DNA of 64,000 bases, from assembly GCA_964036295.1 (NCBI GenBank), contig OZ038464.1:18460443-18524442 (forward strand). The letters run 5' to 3'. Source of the DNA: Plumapathes pennacea (taxonomy: Eukaryota > Cnidaria > Anthozoa > Antipatharia > Myriopathidae). Below the pieces are notes generated by a model that was not told where the DNA came from, ran no database searches, and saw only the letters and a program-made list of their open reading frames with translations. Of this stretch, positions 1 to 11,900 are shown piece by piece. Position 1 is the stretch's first letter; the number at the start of each line of letters is the position of its first letter. The translations under genes and the position numbers were made by a program.

Positions 1-844
1 TTTCAACCTTTCAAAGCCCTGCTTTGACTTCAATTGAGCTCACAAGTCGACGCTGGCGTTTGTCAGCGTTTGGCCATGCACCCGTGGCAAGTGTATGACA
101 CAAAGTTCGGGTTTTGTAAACTTGCGTTGGCTTGCTACAACGAACGAGACCATTTGGCCATGCAGCAGTAATGCCAACCTCGGCGCAGTTACACGGCTCT
201 CCTCGTTTCTGATTAGCTTGCACACCACAAACAATAAGACACATAGAGCTGACTGGTGACTGGTGACTGATGACGCAACACTGAAAAGTTAGTTTATTGA
301 GTATTTCGACCTGAACCAGAAGATGCCGTTAAAGAAAATTTAAAATATCATTCTGCGTTACTTTAAGGCAAGCAAAGTAATACAGAATATAAAACTCCAA
401 GGAAACTATATGCGGCGGAGAAATTTTAGAGGTATGTGACCAAGACTACACAACTTTGTTTCCGCGAAGTTGATATTATTGAGAGACGAGCCGCTTGTGA
501 AACTCAGGAATAAAACCTCTGAGAGCTGTAAATATACAAGCGAGTTTGTTAAAACAGAATATATTTGAAAGACCCTCCAAACGGCTGTATAAATTCTTGC
601 GTAAGACGGGGGGAAGGGGGGCAAGGTTATCTGAAGCAAAGTTTGCCAGCATCACCAGACACACAAGGAACGAATTACCGTTTAAAATGGCCAAGTATTG
701 GCCAAGATTTTTCCAAAGTTCGTCCACCCCAATTACGTTCCCTTATAACTCATAAACGATTCTAGACCGGTACGCTTAATGCTTACAGCGACTTTACGCT
801 TGTTTCCCTTCTATATCTTGTCAACGGCCAAAGAAAAAGAGAAC
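1..844. other. Non-coding sequence, left edge
   Basis: I see no supported gene here. The short open frames on both strands have no recognisable domain and no convincing splice sites. The first 250 bases hold repeated words such as TTTGGCCATGCA (about 70 and 150) and may be part of a dispersed element. Confidence 0.4.
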
Positions 845-1440
845 AAATGTACAGCAAAGAGTCTTGTTGTAGCCTGCTAGGGAAGGTTTCCTGAAAGCTT
901 CAAGAGTTTTAAAATTTTGCTCAAAATCGACCATTTTTGGCCAAAATCATGGGCTATAGCCTTACCATTTCTTCAACTTTTGGCCATTTTCGACCAAATC
1001 TCAGAATCGCATGAAACTTTCAGGAAATGTTCCTGGGAGTTTTGTGATGGTTTCGACATAATATATGTGATAATTGAATGAGCGGGTCGCGAGTAATAAG
1101 AGCAAATCGCCGCCTCACACATCGCGCACTTTTCGAACAAAACAATCAAAAAATCCGTAGTTTCCCTGTCATATCTTATAAACGCTGAAGAAAAATAACA
1201 CAAATGTCGACAAAATGGTCTCGTTATAGTCCCAGGAACATTTCCTGAAAGTTTAAAGAGTTTTAAAATTTTGCTCAAAATCGACCATTTTTGGCCAAAA
1301 CCATGGGCTATAGCCTTACCATTTCTTCAAAATTTGGCCATATTCGACCAAATCTCAGAATCGCATGAAACTTTCAGGAAATGTTCCTGGGAGTTTTTTG
1401 ATGGTTTTTGGCCAAAAAAATTGGGTCAGCCACTGGGTCA
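845..1440 (-). repeat. Diverged relatives of the main satellite, inverted, about 354 bp period
   Basis: Two adjacent copies of a unit repeat with a period of about 354 bp; the phrase beginning GAGTTTTAAAATTTTGC starts at 904 and again at 1258. Each copy contains GGCTATAGCCTT, a TTTTTGGCCAAAA core and a block around AGAATCGCATGAAACTTTCA. These are the reverse complement of words in the monomer of the 5.97-23.58 kb array. The copies are clearly diverged and lie in the opposite orientation to the array. Confidence 0.75.
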
Positions 1441-1602
1441 ACCACTGGGTCAGATTGAATTCAATTAGCGTACGGTAGTTATATATGGCAAGGAAAAGAC
1501 GAAGATTACACACAGTACGGAAAGCTTTTTAAAGATGTCTGCACGAGCCTTGCAAGCTTTCAGTGTGATATTAGCTTACGTAGTAGCTCTCACTCGATGT
1601 GG

Positions 1603-1815
1603 GTTAACCCTTTCACTCCCAAGAGTGATCAACTTCAATTTTCTCATTCAATTTCTCACCAAGGATATATCACCACAGTATGGAGAAGTTGGCTTTTGAT
1701 AGCTTGCTAAGATGACAGCTGATTGAAGTATTAATTCTCCCCACATTTCTCACAAATTTTCTTCTTGAATGGTTGGGAGAATCTGCACTTTGAACTTGGG
1801 AGACATTTTACCCGC
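1603..1815. mobile_element. TTAA-flanked MITE, copy 1
   Basis: The element starts AACCCTTTCACTCCCAAGAG and shares its body with the copies at 51395-51635 and 56332-56542. The copy at 56332-56542 has clean TTAA...TTAA ends and inverted CCCTTTCACTCCC termini, as in piggyBac-type non-autonomous elements. The right end of this copy is degraded. Confidence 0.6.
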
Positions 1816-3085
1816 ACCGTCTGAGACAACCTGCAAGTATGCTCTTGGTTTGTTGACCGATGCGCACTTTTAGTCCACTTATATCTCTGGAGCCAGTTTT
1901 TCAAGTTTTACCGATGGTTTTTACTCAAGATTAGCAGTAAATAGAATAGGAAGGATGGAATGTACACCAGTGCGTGTTTAATCTCGTGTAATCAGGCAAA
2001 TTTCTAGTACATATCAATTTGGCAATGCTTTTTCATAGTTTACAGTAGAAAATTTCCATCGTTTTGTTGTTGCTCGTTTGTGGTTTTTTGTTTACTTTCT
2101 GGAGCGGATATTTGCAAGTGAAAGTAACTCATAATTAGTTTTCAAGGCAGGGTGGAAGCATTAGGACCTAAAAGTTTGCGGTTTAAGCTGTGTATTGAAG
2201 AAAGTGGAAGAGTCGGCCATTGGCTATATGTGTACAGCTGTAGTTTTAAATTTGAAAGATGGTGACATCACAATTCGATACTTTATTGCTTTTATTAGTT
2301 TTAAGTAGCGCTGTTTGCTGTAATTTTAGACTACGTAGTCGTTAATAAATCCCCGATTCTCTCTATATCGGAAATATAACTTATCACCAGATATCGTGGA
2401 TCAATTATGATGACTACAGGCGTCGCATCGTATTAGTCAAGAATATAACACATCACCACACGTCGTGCGATTATCATCATGGCCGCCCGCGGTGTCCAAA
2501 AAGTGTGGCTTTTCTAAATGGCTGGTTTTCCTGGTGCCCGTTATCGTCTTCATGGAGATTGCGGAACGACGTCATGCCAACAACGGGCTGCCAATCATCC
2601 GACAACACGACAATCGTCCAGCCCGATACGATCGTGTACTTAGACCAGTGTATCGACAATCCCAGGCATCAACCACATGAAGGTCAGCTGATAGAATTGT
2701 ATTGGAAGCGGACATCACTGAATCGCCCGGTGCAGAAGTACAAAACAAAAGACGACTACAGAATAGTCTGCCCATAGGTTTTGAGGTATATTTGGAAATG
2801 GATACACAGATACGCAGTGGAGTTAGAGCACCCGTCCCCCTATGTTTTGAGGGGTATAGCGATGGCCGTTCACTTATAACCCAAAAACCCCCACCCCACC
2901 CCGCGCGCTGTTTTGTTCATGCGTCCCATGTGTATAAATGTAATGATATGCCAACTGACAAGCGTGCCAAAACCAGCCTGACTGCATTTTTCACACGTTT
3001 CGTTCCATCGTGCACAAAAGCCATTTGTGAGAAGACTCCGACGAAGATGGACGTGTTTTTGTGAGTAGAGTTTTGAAAGCCTAAA
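1816..3085. other. Non-coding or unassigned sequence
   Basis: Plus-strand open frames of 71, 90 and 120 codons overlap here (2465-3064), starting near ATGGCCGCC at 2478. None shows a domain I recognise, they sit in different frames, and no acceptor-donor pair joins them. A diverged tandem duplication is visible around 2370-2480 (ATATAACTTATCACCAGA and ATATAACACATCACCACA). Confidence 0.3.
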
Positions 3086-3116
3086 ATGGCTGAGCAAGCG
3101 AAAGTCAGACTTTCTG
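3086..3116 (+). CDS. Possible first coding exon of an unidentified plus-strand gene
   Basis: An ATG in a favourable context (AAAATGG) opens the frame MAEQAKVRLS, followed in phase 1 by a consensus donor, TCTG|GTGAGT. I cannot find a partner acceptor or a second coding exon. The sequence to the right is T-rich, then the satellite array, then a minus-strand gene. It may be a true start exon of a gene with a very long intron, or chance. Confidence 0.2.
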
Positions 3117-4678
3117 GTGAGTCTTTCTAAGTTTAAACTTACGACGTACGAACGGACGAGACAAAAACGAACTTACGCTTAGATTTATGCCTGTCTTGGA
3201 AACATTCCAGGTTATTCAGTACATTTCTCTCTCTTCTCGCAGAGCTTTCACGTCACGCAATTTTCAGGACAGTGGAAAAGAAGCATGGCACATGAACTTA
3301 ACTCAAAGTTTGCAAGAAATATTTGGCTGGAGTTGGCCTCAAACGGAAGACGAATGAAGAAATGTATTGAACAGAAAACCGTAAGCTTTGATAATATGTC
3401 AATGTTATTCTACAGTCATGAATGATGTTATTTATTTTGTCTTTGAAAGAGGTGTTCCAAACGTTCTCAGTCAATTCAATTCGCTCCAAACTTTCTTTTA
3501 CTTTAATTCGTGAATAAGAACGATTTTAAACGCGAGGGCATTTTTTGAATTTGTTTTACTGCACTACTTCGGGCAAAAACCTGGTTTTTTATCTGTCACA
3601 TACATGTGAACGGGATGTTATTGCAGGAGAAGGTCGTTATTTCTTAACTAGATGGCTGCATTTGATCCAAATTGCCAAAATTTTCATGTCCGGTATCGTT
3701 ATTATGCAGAAAAATCCAAAATGATAACTTGTGCAAACAATACAGATATTGGCTGCTGAAAATCAATGATGTCTTTTCAATTTGGCTTACAAATAATTCT
3801 TGTTTGCCAGTGTTTTTTATTTACTCTTCAACTTTTTTTTTTTTTCTTGTTGCTTTTCTAAAACGTTTACAATTGGACTTCTTTTTGCGCGTAACTTTTT
3901 GTTCGTTGTGAAAACGTTGTAGTTACGCAGGTATCGATTTTACCTTTCTATTGTTTCTGCTTGTAAATTTATCGCTCTCTTTCTCGACGGTTAAAAAAAC
4001 CCGCAGAACTTCCCTCATAAAACGTTTTCGTTTATTTTTATTGTGTGTGCATTATTTTTGTCTTCGAAATTGTTGTTTTTTTTTTTTTAGTCGCCCTCGC
4101 GTTGATCTTAGTACAATTTTTTACAATATTTCTCCAGTCGCTTTCAAGTTTGGGTACTAGCATGATAAATAAATGTTGGACATGTTATTAGATTTTCTTT
4201 AGTGTGCAATTTTGTCACCTGATAGATTTCTCAGTTTGGAACACCTAAAGATGTTTTTCTTATTTTCTTTTTTGCTGCTGCTTCTAGTTATATACTCTTC
4301 AGAAATCGAAACTTGCACACTGTTTTCTACTACAAGAATTTTGTGAAATTATTTTTTACGAGAACAAATCAATATTTTGATCTGGATATTTCTTAGCTTT
4401 TCAAGGCAAATGAAGAATATTTCGAAGCAGAAATATCACAGTTGTGGAATTCTGTTTGTGAAATTTTACAGCCATTTGTTTCGTGCTGTTTATATTTTTG
4501 AAGGGTATATCTTTATCTGGTACGACCTGAAAATTTAACTCGCAAAATTCAGATAGACTTTGCGTACTCAAGTAGGAACGATTTTACAGCGAAGCTTTGC
4601 TTAGTGGAAGCATTGAACAGTGTCTTCTCTGATTCATTTGCACTACAATTTTGGTGGGCTGGCTAAATTGAAGTTTGT
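3117..4678. other. T-rich non-coding stretch
   Basis: Strongly T-rich on the plus strand with several T runs (3830-3846, 4075-4090). Reading frames here are low-complexity Phe/Leu/Ser and show no domain. No element with recognisable ends was found. Confidence 0.4.
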
Positions 4679-4831
4679 CCTGGGCCCGGTTGTTCAAAGA
4701 GTGTATAGCGCTATTCGCCGGATAAGTCGCTATCCAGTGGATAGAATTAACCATTAAGCTTAATTCAGTCGAGAGGATAAGGATTTATCCTGTGGATAGC
4801 GCTATCCACTCTTTGAACAACCGGGCCCAGG
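4679..4831. mobile_element. MITE with perfect 25 bp inverted termini, GGGCCCGG family
   Basis: A 153 bp palindromic element. The left end CCTGGGCCCGGTTGTTCAAA is matched exactly, in inverse, at the right end, and the perfect match spans 25 bp. Short inner inverted words (GCTATCCA / TGGATAGC) extend the fold. Related ends occur at 40625-40870 and 56777. Confidence 0.8.
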
Positions 4832-5969
4832 TCTTTTGCTTTTTCTTCGAATTTTCTGGTGTACCAGGGTTTAGATTTGTGAATTTCTTGAGTTAGAACT
4901 GTTTATTTTGTGGTTCTGTTAAGTTGGGATGGTTGGAAGAGAATCGCGCGCTCTATTTTTTTGTCTATTGGATTGGAAGGATTGAAAGTCGTTTTGATTC
5001 TGTCGCACATGTTGCGAAACCATATGTCCAATATCTTTTAACGCGTACTTTCATTTATCGTGGAACTTCAGCTGTCGTCGCCATTTATGAATTTATCTGC
5101 ATCAGGAGTTTCGTCCGAAAATTATTTGAATACACTGGAAGAAGATGAGAGACGAAAGCCAATGCTCAACGCCATTGATTTCGCAATTTATTTAGTTTCC
5201 TTTTTGAACAATTTCAAATCGATTTTTCTAGCGAAATCTAATTTATTCATTGTCATATGCGAGCAACGCGCATCTCTTCCTCCATCTGGTTTATCAGATC
5301 CCTTCGGCTAAGCACCTACTGTTATAGGCTTTCGAGTTTGATCGAGTGTGCGTCACATTTAAAAGTTATCTCATGCCTCAAGTTTAATTTGCTTTCACTG
5401 TCGCGAGAAATATTTTGACTGTTTGAATTTTCGGGAGAGAATTGGCGAATTCCATCCTTGGGACTTGAACGGCAATTCCACTCCAATTTTTATTGAGGCA
5501 CGATGTATCTTTACTTGTGATGCACTGGATACATAATTTCATATATACACCGTCCATTTGGCGCGCGCTTCTTAAACTTTACTTGGCAAAGATTATTGTA
5601 CGGAGCAACCGATGCAGGCAATCGGTGTCTGTTTTCTTTCGCGAAGGCTCTAAAGGTCGGTGTATTTTGAAATGTTTGTAGCCTTTAGCTTTTAGTGAAG
5701 GACTTCCAGTTTGATGCGTGTATTTTATATTTCTGTTGAATGATGTCCTTAATAAAGACGTCTCTGGGGGAGGGGGGAAAGGATGTGATGTACATGAATA
5801 TGTAATATGCAGTGTAACCTGCAAAACCTGTTTTATAATTAAAGAAGACATAAGACCAAGATGCTTTTCAAACTTTATTGACGTCACATTCAGAGTGTAT
5901 ATAAGTAAACGTTCCAGTAGTGGTGGAGGTCGAGGTTACCGGATGGCAACAACTATGGTCAAATTTTTT
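4832..5969. other. Non-coding sequence before the satellite
   Basis: No gene supported. Open frames at 4924-5311, 5493-5681 and 5718-5987 have no domain and no splice context. The satellite begins abruptly after about 5970. Confidence 0.35.
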
Positions 5970-8900
5970 GCTTACCTAAGGCTATAGCACAGGGTTTTTC
6001 GCCGATTTTGGCCAAAAATTGAAAACTCTTGAAACTTTTAGGAAACCTTCCTGGGACTATAACAAGACTTTCTGCAATACATTTGCTTGATGTATCTCCA
6101 TCCGTTGGAAAGATATAGCAGCGAAACCACTTAAAACTTTGAAAAGTGTGATGTTTTAATTAGTCGAAGATTTGCTCTAATATCTCGCGACGCGCGGGCT
6201 TAAAGTTTACAAAAACTATACAAAAACCGTCGGCATAGTCCCAGGAACATTTCCTGAAAGTTTCATGCGATTCTGAGATGGTCGAAAAATCTTGGAATTT
6301 TGACAAAATACCAAGGCTATAGCACAGGGTTTTTAGCCAATTTTGGCCAAAAATTGAGAACTCTTGAAACTTTTAGGAAACCTTCCTGGGACTATAAGAA
6401 GACTTTCTGCAATACATTTGCTTGATGTATCTCCATCCGTTGGAAAGATATAGCAGCGAAACCACTTAAAACTTTGAAAAGTGTGATGTTTTAATTAGTC
6501 AATGATTTGCTCTAATTTCTCGCGACGCGCAGGCTAAAAGTTTACAAAAACTATGCAAAAACCGTCGGCATAGTCCCAGGAACACTTCCTGAAAGTTTCA
6601 TGCGATTCTGAGATGGTCGAAAAATCTTGGAATTTTGACAAAATACTAAGGCTATAGCACAGGGTTTTTTGCCGATTTTGGCCAAAAATTGAAAACTCTT
6701 GAAACTTTCAGAAAACCTTCCTTGGACTATAAGAAGACTTTTTGCAATACATTTTCCTTATCCATCTTCATCCGTTGCCGAGATATAACAGCTTAACTCG
6801 AAAGGTGTGATGAATTAATTAGTGCATGATTTGCTGTAATTTGCTCTAATTTCTCACGACGCGCGGGTTAAAAGTTTACAAAAACTATGCAAACTCCGTC
6901 GGCATAGTCAGAGGAACGTTTCCTGAAAGTTTCATGCGGTTCTTAGATGGTCGAAAAATCTTGGAATTTTCACAAAATACCAAGGCTATAACACAGGGTT
7001 TTTTGCCGATTTTGGCCAAAAATTAAAAACTCTTGAAACGTTCAGGAAACCTTCCTTGGACTATAAGAAGACTTTTTGCAATACATTTTCCTTATCTATC
7101 TTCATCCGTTGCCGAGATATAGCAGCTTAACACGGAAGATGTGATGAATTAATTAGTGCATGTTTTGCTGTAATGTCCTCTCATTTCTCACGACGCGCGG
7201 GTTAAAAGTTTACAAAAACTATGCAAACTCCGTCGGCATAGTCCCAGGAACGTTTCCTGAAAGTTTCATGCGATTCTGAGACGGTTGAAAAATCTTGGAA
7301 TTTTGACAAAATACTAAGGCTATAGCACAGGGTTTTTTGCCGATTTTGGCCAAAAACTGAAAACTCTTGAAACTTTCAGGAAACCTTCCTTGGACTATAA
7401 GAAGACTTTTTGCAATACATTTTCCTTATCTATCTTCATCCGTTGTCGAGATATAACAGCTTAACTCGAAAGGTGTGATGAATTAATTAGTGCATGATTT
7501 GCTGTAATTTGCTCTGATTTCTCACGACGCGCGGGCTAAAAGTTTACAAAAACTATGCAAACTCCGTCGGCATAGTCCCAGGAACGTTTCCTGAAAGTTT
7601 CATGCGATTCTGAGATGGTCGAAAAATCTTGGAATTTTGACAAAACACTAAGGCTATAGCACAGGGTTTTTTGCCGATTTTGGCAAAAAGTTGAAAACTC
7701 TTGAAACGTTCAGGAAACCTTCCTTGGACTATAAGAAGACTTTTTGCAATACATTTTCCTTATCTATCTTCATCCGTTGCCGAGATATAGCAGCTTAACT
7801 CGAAAGGTGTGATGAATTAATTAATGCATGATTTGCTGTATTTTGCTCTGATTTCTCACGACGCGCGGGCTAAAAGTTTACAAAAACTATGCAAACTCCG
7901 TCGGCATAGTCCCAGGAACGTTTCCTGAAAGATTCGTGCGATTCTGAAACGGTCGAAAAATCTTGGAATTGTGACAAAATACTAAGGCTATAGCACAGGG
8001 TTTTTTGCCGATTTTGGCCAAAAACTGAAAACTCTTGAAACTTTCAGGAAACCTTCCTTGGACTATAAAAAGACTTTTTGCAATACATTTTCCTTATCTA
8101 TCTTCATCCGTTGTCGAGATATAACAGCTTAACTCGAAAGGTGTGATGAATTAATTAGTGCATGATTTGCTGTAATTTGCTCTGATTTCTCACGACGCGC
8201 GGGCTAAAAGTTTACAAAAACTATGCAAACTCCGTCGGCATGGTCCCAGAAACACTTCCTGAAAGTTTCATGCGATTCTGAGATGGTCGAAAAATCTTGG
8301 AATTGTGACAAAATACTAAGGCTATAGAACAGGGTTTTTTGCCGATTTTGGCCAAAAACTGAAAACTCTTGAAACTTTCAGGAAACCTTCCTTGGACTAT
8401 AAGAAGATTTTTTGCAATACATTTTCCTTATCTATCTTCATCCGTTGTCGAGATATAACAGCTTAACTCGAAAGGTGTGATGAATTAATTAGTGCATGAT
8501 TTGCTGTAATTTGCTCTGATTTCTCACGACGCGCGGGCTAAAAGTTTACAAAAACTATGCAAACTCCGTCGGGATAGTCCCAGGAACGTTTCCTGAAAGT
8601 TTCATGCGATTCTGAGATGGTCGAAAAATCTTGGAATTTTGACAAAACACTAAGGCTATAGCACAGGGTTTTTTGCCGATTTTGGCAAAAAGTTGAAAAC
8701 TCTTGAAACGTTCAGGAAACCTTCCTTGGACTATAAGAAGACTTTTTGCAATGCATTTTCCTTATCTATCTTCATCCGTTGCCGAGATATAGCAGCTTAA
8801 CTCGAAAGGTGTGATGAATTAATTAGTGCATGATTTGCTGTATTTTGCTCTGATTTCTCACGACGCGCGGGCTAAAAGTTTACAAAAACTATGCAAACTC

Positions 8901-11900
8901 CGTCGGCATAGTTCCAGGAACGTTTCCTGAAAGTTTCATGCGATTCTGAAATGGTCGAAAAATCTTGGAATTGTGACAAAACACTAAGGCTATAGCACAG
9001 GGTTTTTTGCCGATTTTGGCCAAAAACTGAAAACTCTTGAAACTTTCAGGAAACCTTCCTTGGACTATAAGAAGATTTTTTGCAATACATTTTTTTTATC
9101 TATCTTCATCCGTTGTCGACATATAACAGTTTAACTCGAAAGGGTGATGAATTAATTAGTGCATGATTTGCTGTATTTTGCTCTGATTTCTCACGACGCG
9201 CGGGCTAAAAGTTTACAAAAACTATGCAAACTCCGTCGGCATAGTCCCAGGAATGTTTCCTGAAAGTTTCATGCGATTCTGAGATGGTCGAAAAATCTTG
9301 GAATTTTGACAAAATACTAAGGCTATAGCACAGGGTTTTTTGCCGATTTTGGCCAAAAACTGAAAACTCTTGAAACTTTCAGGAAACCTTCCTTGGACTA
9401 TAAGAAGACTTTTTGCGATACATTTTCCTTATCTATCTTCATCCGTTGTCGAGATATAACAGCTTAACTCGAAAGGGTGATGAATTAATTAGTGCATGAT
9501 TTGCTGTATTTTGCTCTGATTTCTCACGACGCGCGGGCTAAAAGTTTACAAAAACTATGCAAACTCCGTCGGCATAGTCCCAGGAACGTTTCCTGAAAGT
9601 TTCATGCGATTCTGAGATGGTCGAAAAATCTTGGAATTTTGACAAAACACTAAGGCTATAGCACAGGGTTTTTTGCCGATTTTGGCAAAAAGTTGAAAAC
9701 TCTTGAAACGTTCAGGAAACCTTCCTTGGACTATAAGAAGACTTTTTGCAATGCATTTTCCTTATCTATCTTCATCCGTTGCCGAGATATAGCAGCTTAA
9801 CTCGAAAGGTGTGATGAATTAAAAAGTGCATGATTTGCTGTATTTTGCTCTCATTTCTCACGACGCGCGGGCTAAAAGTTTACAAAAACTATGCAAACTC
9901 CGTCGGCATAGTCCCAGGAACGTTCCCTGAAAGTTTCGTGCGATTCTGAAATGGTCGAAAAATCTTGGAATTTTGACAAAATACTAAGGCTATAGCACAG
10001 GGTTTTTTGCCGATTTTGGCCAAAAACTGAAAACTCTTGAAACTTTCAGGAAACCTTCCTTGGACTATAAGAAGATTTTTTGCAATACATTTTTTTTATC
10101 TATCTTCATCCGTTGTCGACATATAACAGTTTAACTCGAAAGGGTGATGAATTAATTAGTGCATGATTTGCTGTATTTTGCTCTGATTTCTCACGACGCG
10201 CGGGCTAAAAGTTTACAAAAACTATGCAAACTCCGTCGGCATAGTCCCAGGAACGTTTCCTGAAAGTTTCATGCGATTCTGAGATGGTCGAAAAATCTTG
10301 GAATTTTGACAAAATACTAAGGCTATAGCACAGGGTTTTTTGCCGATTTTGGCCAAAAACTGAAAACTCTTGAAACTTTCAGGAAACCTTCCTTGGACTA
10401 TAAGAAGACTTTTTGCAATACATTTTCCTTATCTATCTTCATCCGTTGTCGAGATATAACAGCTTAACTCGAAAGGTGTGATGAATTAATTAGTGCATGA
10501 TTTGCTGTATTTTGCTCTGATTTCTCACGACGCGCGGGCTAAAAGTTTACAAAAACTATGCAAACTCCGTCGGCATAGTCCCAGGAACGTTTCCTGAAAG
10601 TTTCATGCGATTCTGAGATGGTCGAAAAATCTTGGAATTTTGACAAAATACTAAGGCTATAGCACAGGGTTTTTTGCCGATTTTGGCCAAAAACTGAAAA
10701 CTCTTGAAACTTTCAGGAAACCTTCCTTGGACTATAAGAAGACTTTTTGCAATACATTTTCCTTATCTATCTTCATCCGTTGTCGAGATATAACAGCTTA
10801 ACTCGAAAGGTGTGATGAATTAATTAGTGCATGATTTGCTGTAATTTGCTCTGATTTCTCACGACGCGCGGGCTAAAAGTTTACAAAAACTATGCAAACT
10901 CCGTCGGCATAGTCCCAGGAACGTTTCCTGAAAGTTTCATGCGATTCTGAGATGGTCGAAAAATCTTGGAATTTTGACAAAATACTAAGGCTATAGCACA
11001 GGGTTTTTTGCCGATTTTGGCCAAAAACTGAAAACTCTTGAAACTTTCAGGAAACCTTCCTTGGACTATAAGAAGACTTTTTGCAATACATTTTCCTTAT
11101 CTATCTTCATCCGTTGTCGAGATATAACAGCTTAACTCGAAAGGTGTGATGAATTAATTAGTGCATGATTTGCTGTAATTTGCTCTGATTTCTCACGACG
11201 CGCGGGCTAAAAGTTTACAAAAACTATGCAAATTCCGTCGGCATAGTCCCAGGAACGTTTCCTGAAAGTTTCATGCGATTCTGAGATGGTCGAAAAATCT
11301 TGGAATTTTGACAAAACACTAAGGCTATAGCACAGGGTTTTTTGCCGATTTTGGCAAAAAGTTGAAAACTCTTGAAACGTTCAGGAAACCTTCCTTGGAC
11401 TATAAGAAGACTTTTTGCAATGCATTTTCCTTATCTATCTTCATCCGTTGCCGAGATATAGCAGCTTAACTCGAAAGGTGTGATGAATTAATTAGTGCAT
11501 AATTTGCTGTATTTTGCTCTGATTTCTCACGACGCGCGGGCTAAAAGTTTACAAAAACTATGCAAACTCCGTCGGCATAGTCCAAGAAACGTTTCCTGAA
11601 AGTTTCGTGCGATTCTGAAATGGTCGAAAAATCTTGGAATTGTGACAAAATACTAAGGCTATAGCACAGGGTTTTTTGCCGATTTTGGCCAAAAACTGAA
11701 AACTCTTGAAACTTTCAGGAAACCTTCCTTGGACTATAAGAAGACTTTTTGCAATACATTTTCCTTATCTATCTTCATCCGTTGTCGAGATATAACAGTT
11801 TAACTCGAAAGGGTGATGAATTAATTAGTGCATGATTTGCAGTATTTTGCTCTCATTTCTCACGACGCGCGGGCTAAAAGTTTACAAAAACTATGCAAAC

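Noticed and set aside
2465..3064. Plus-strand gene made of overlapping open frames
   Set aside because: The frames overlap in different phases, no splice pair joins them, and no domain is visible.
5980..6315. Hammerhead ribozyme or CENP-B box in the satellite monomer
   Set aside because: CTGAGATGGTCGAAA looks superficially like a hammerhead core but lacks the CUGANGA order, and no TTCG....A..CGGG match to a CENP-B box was found.
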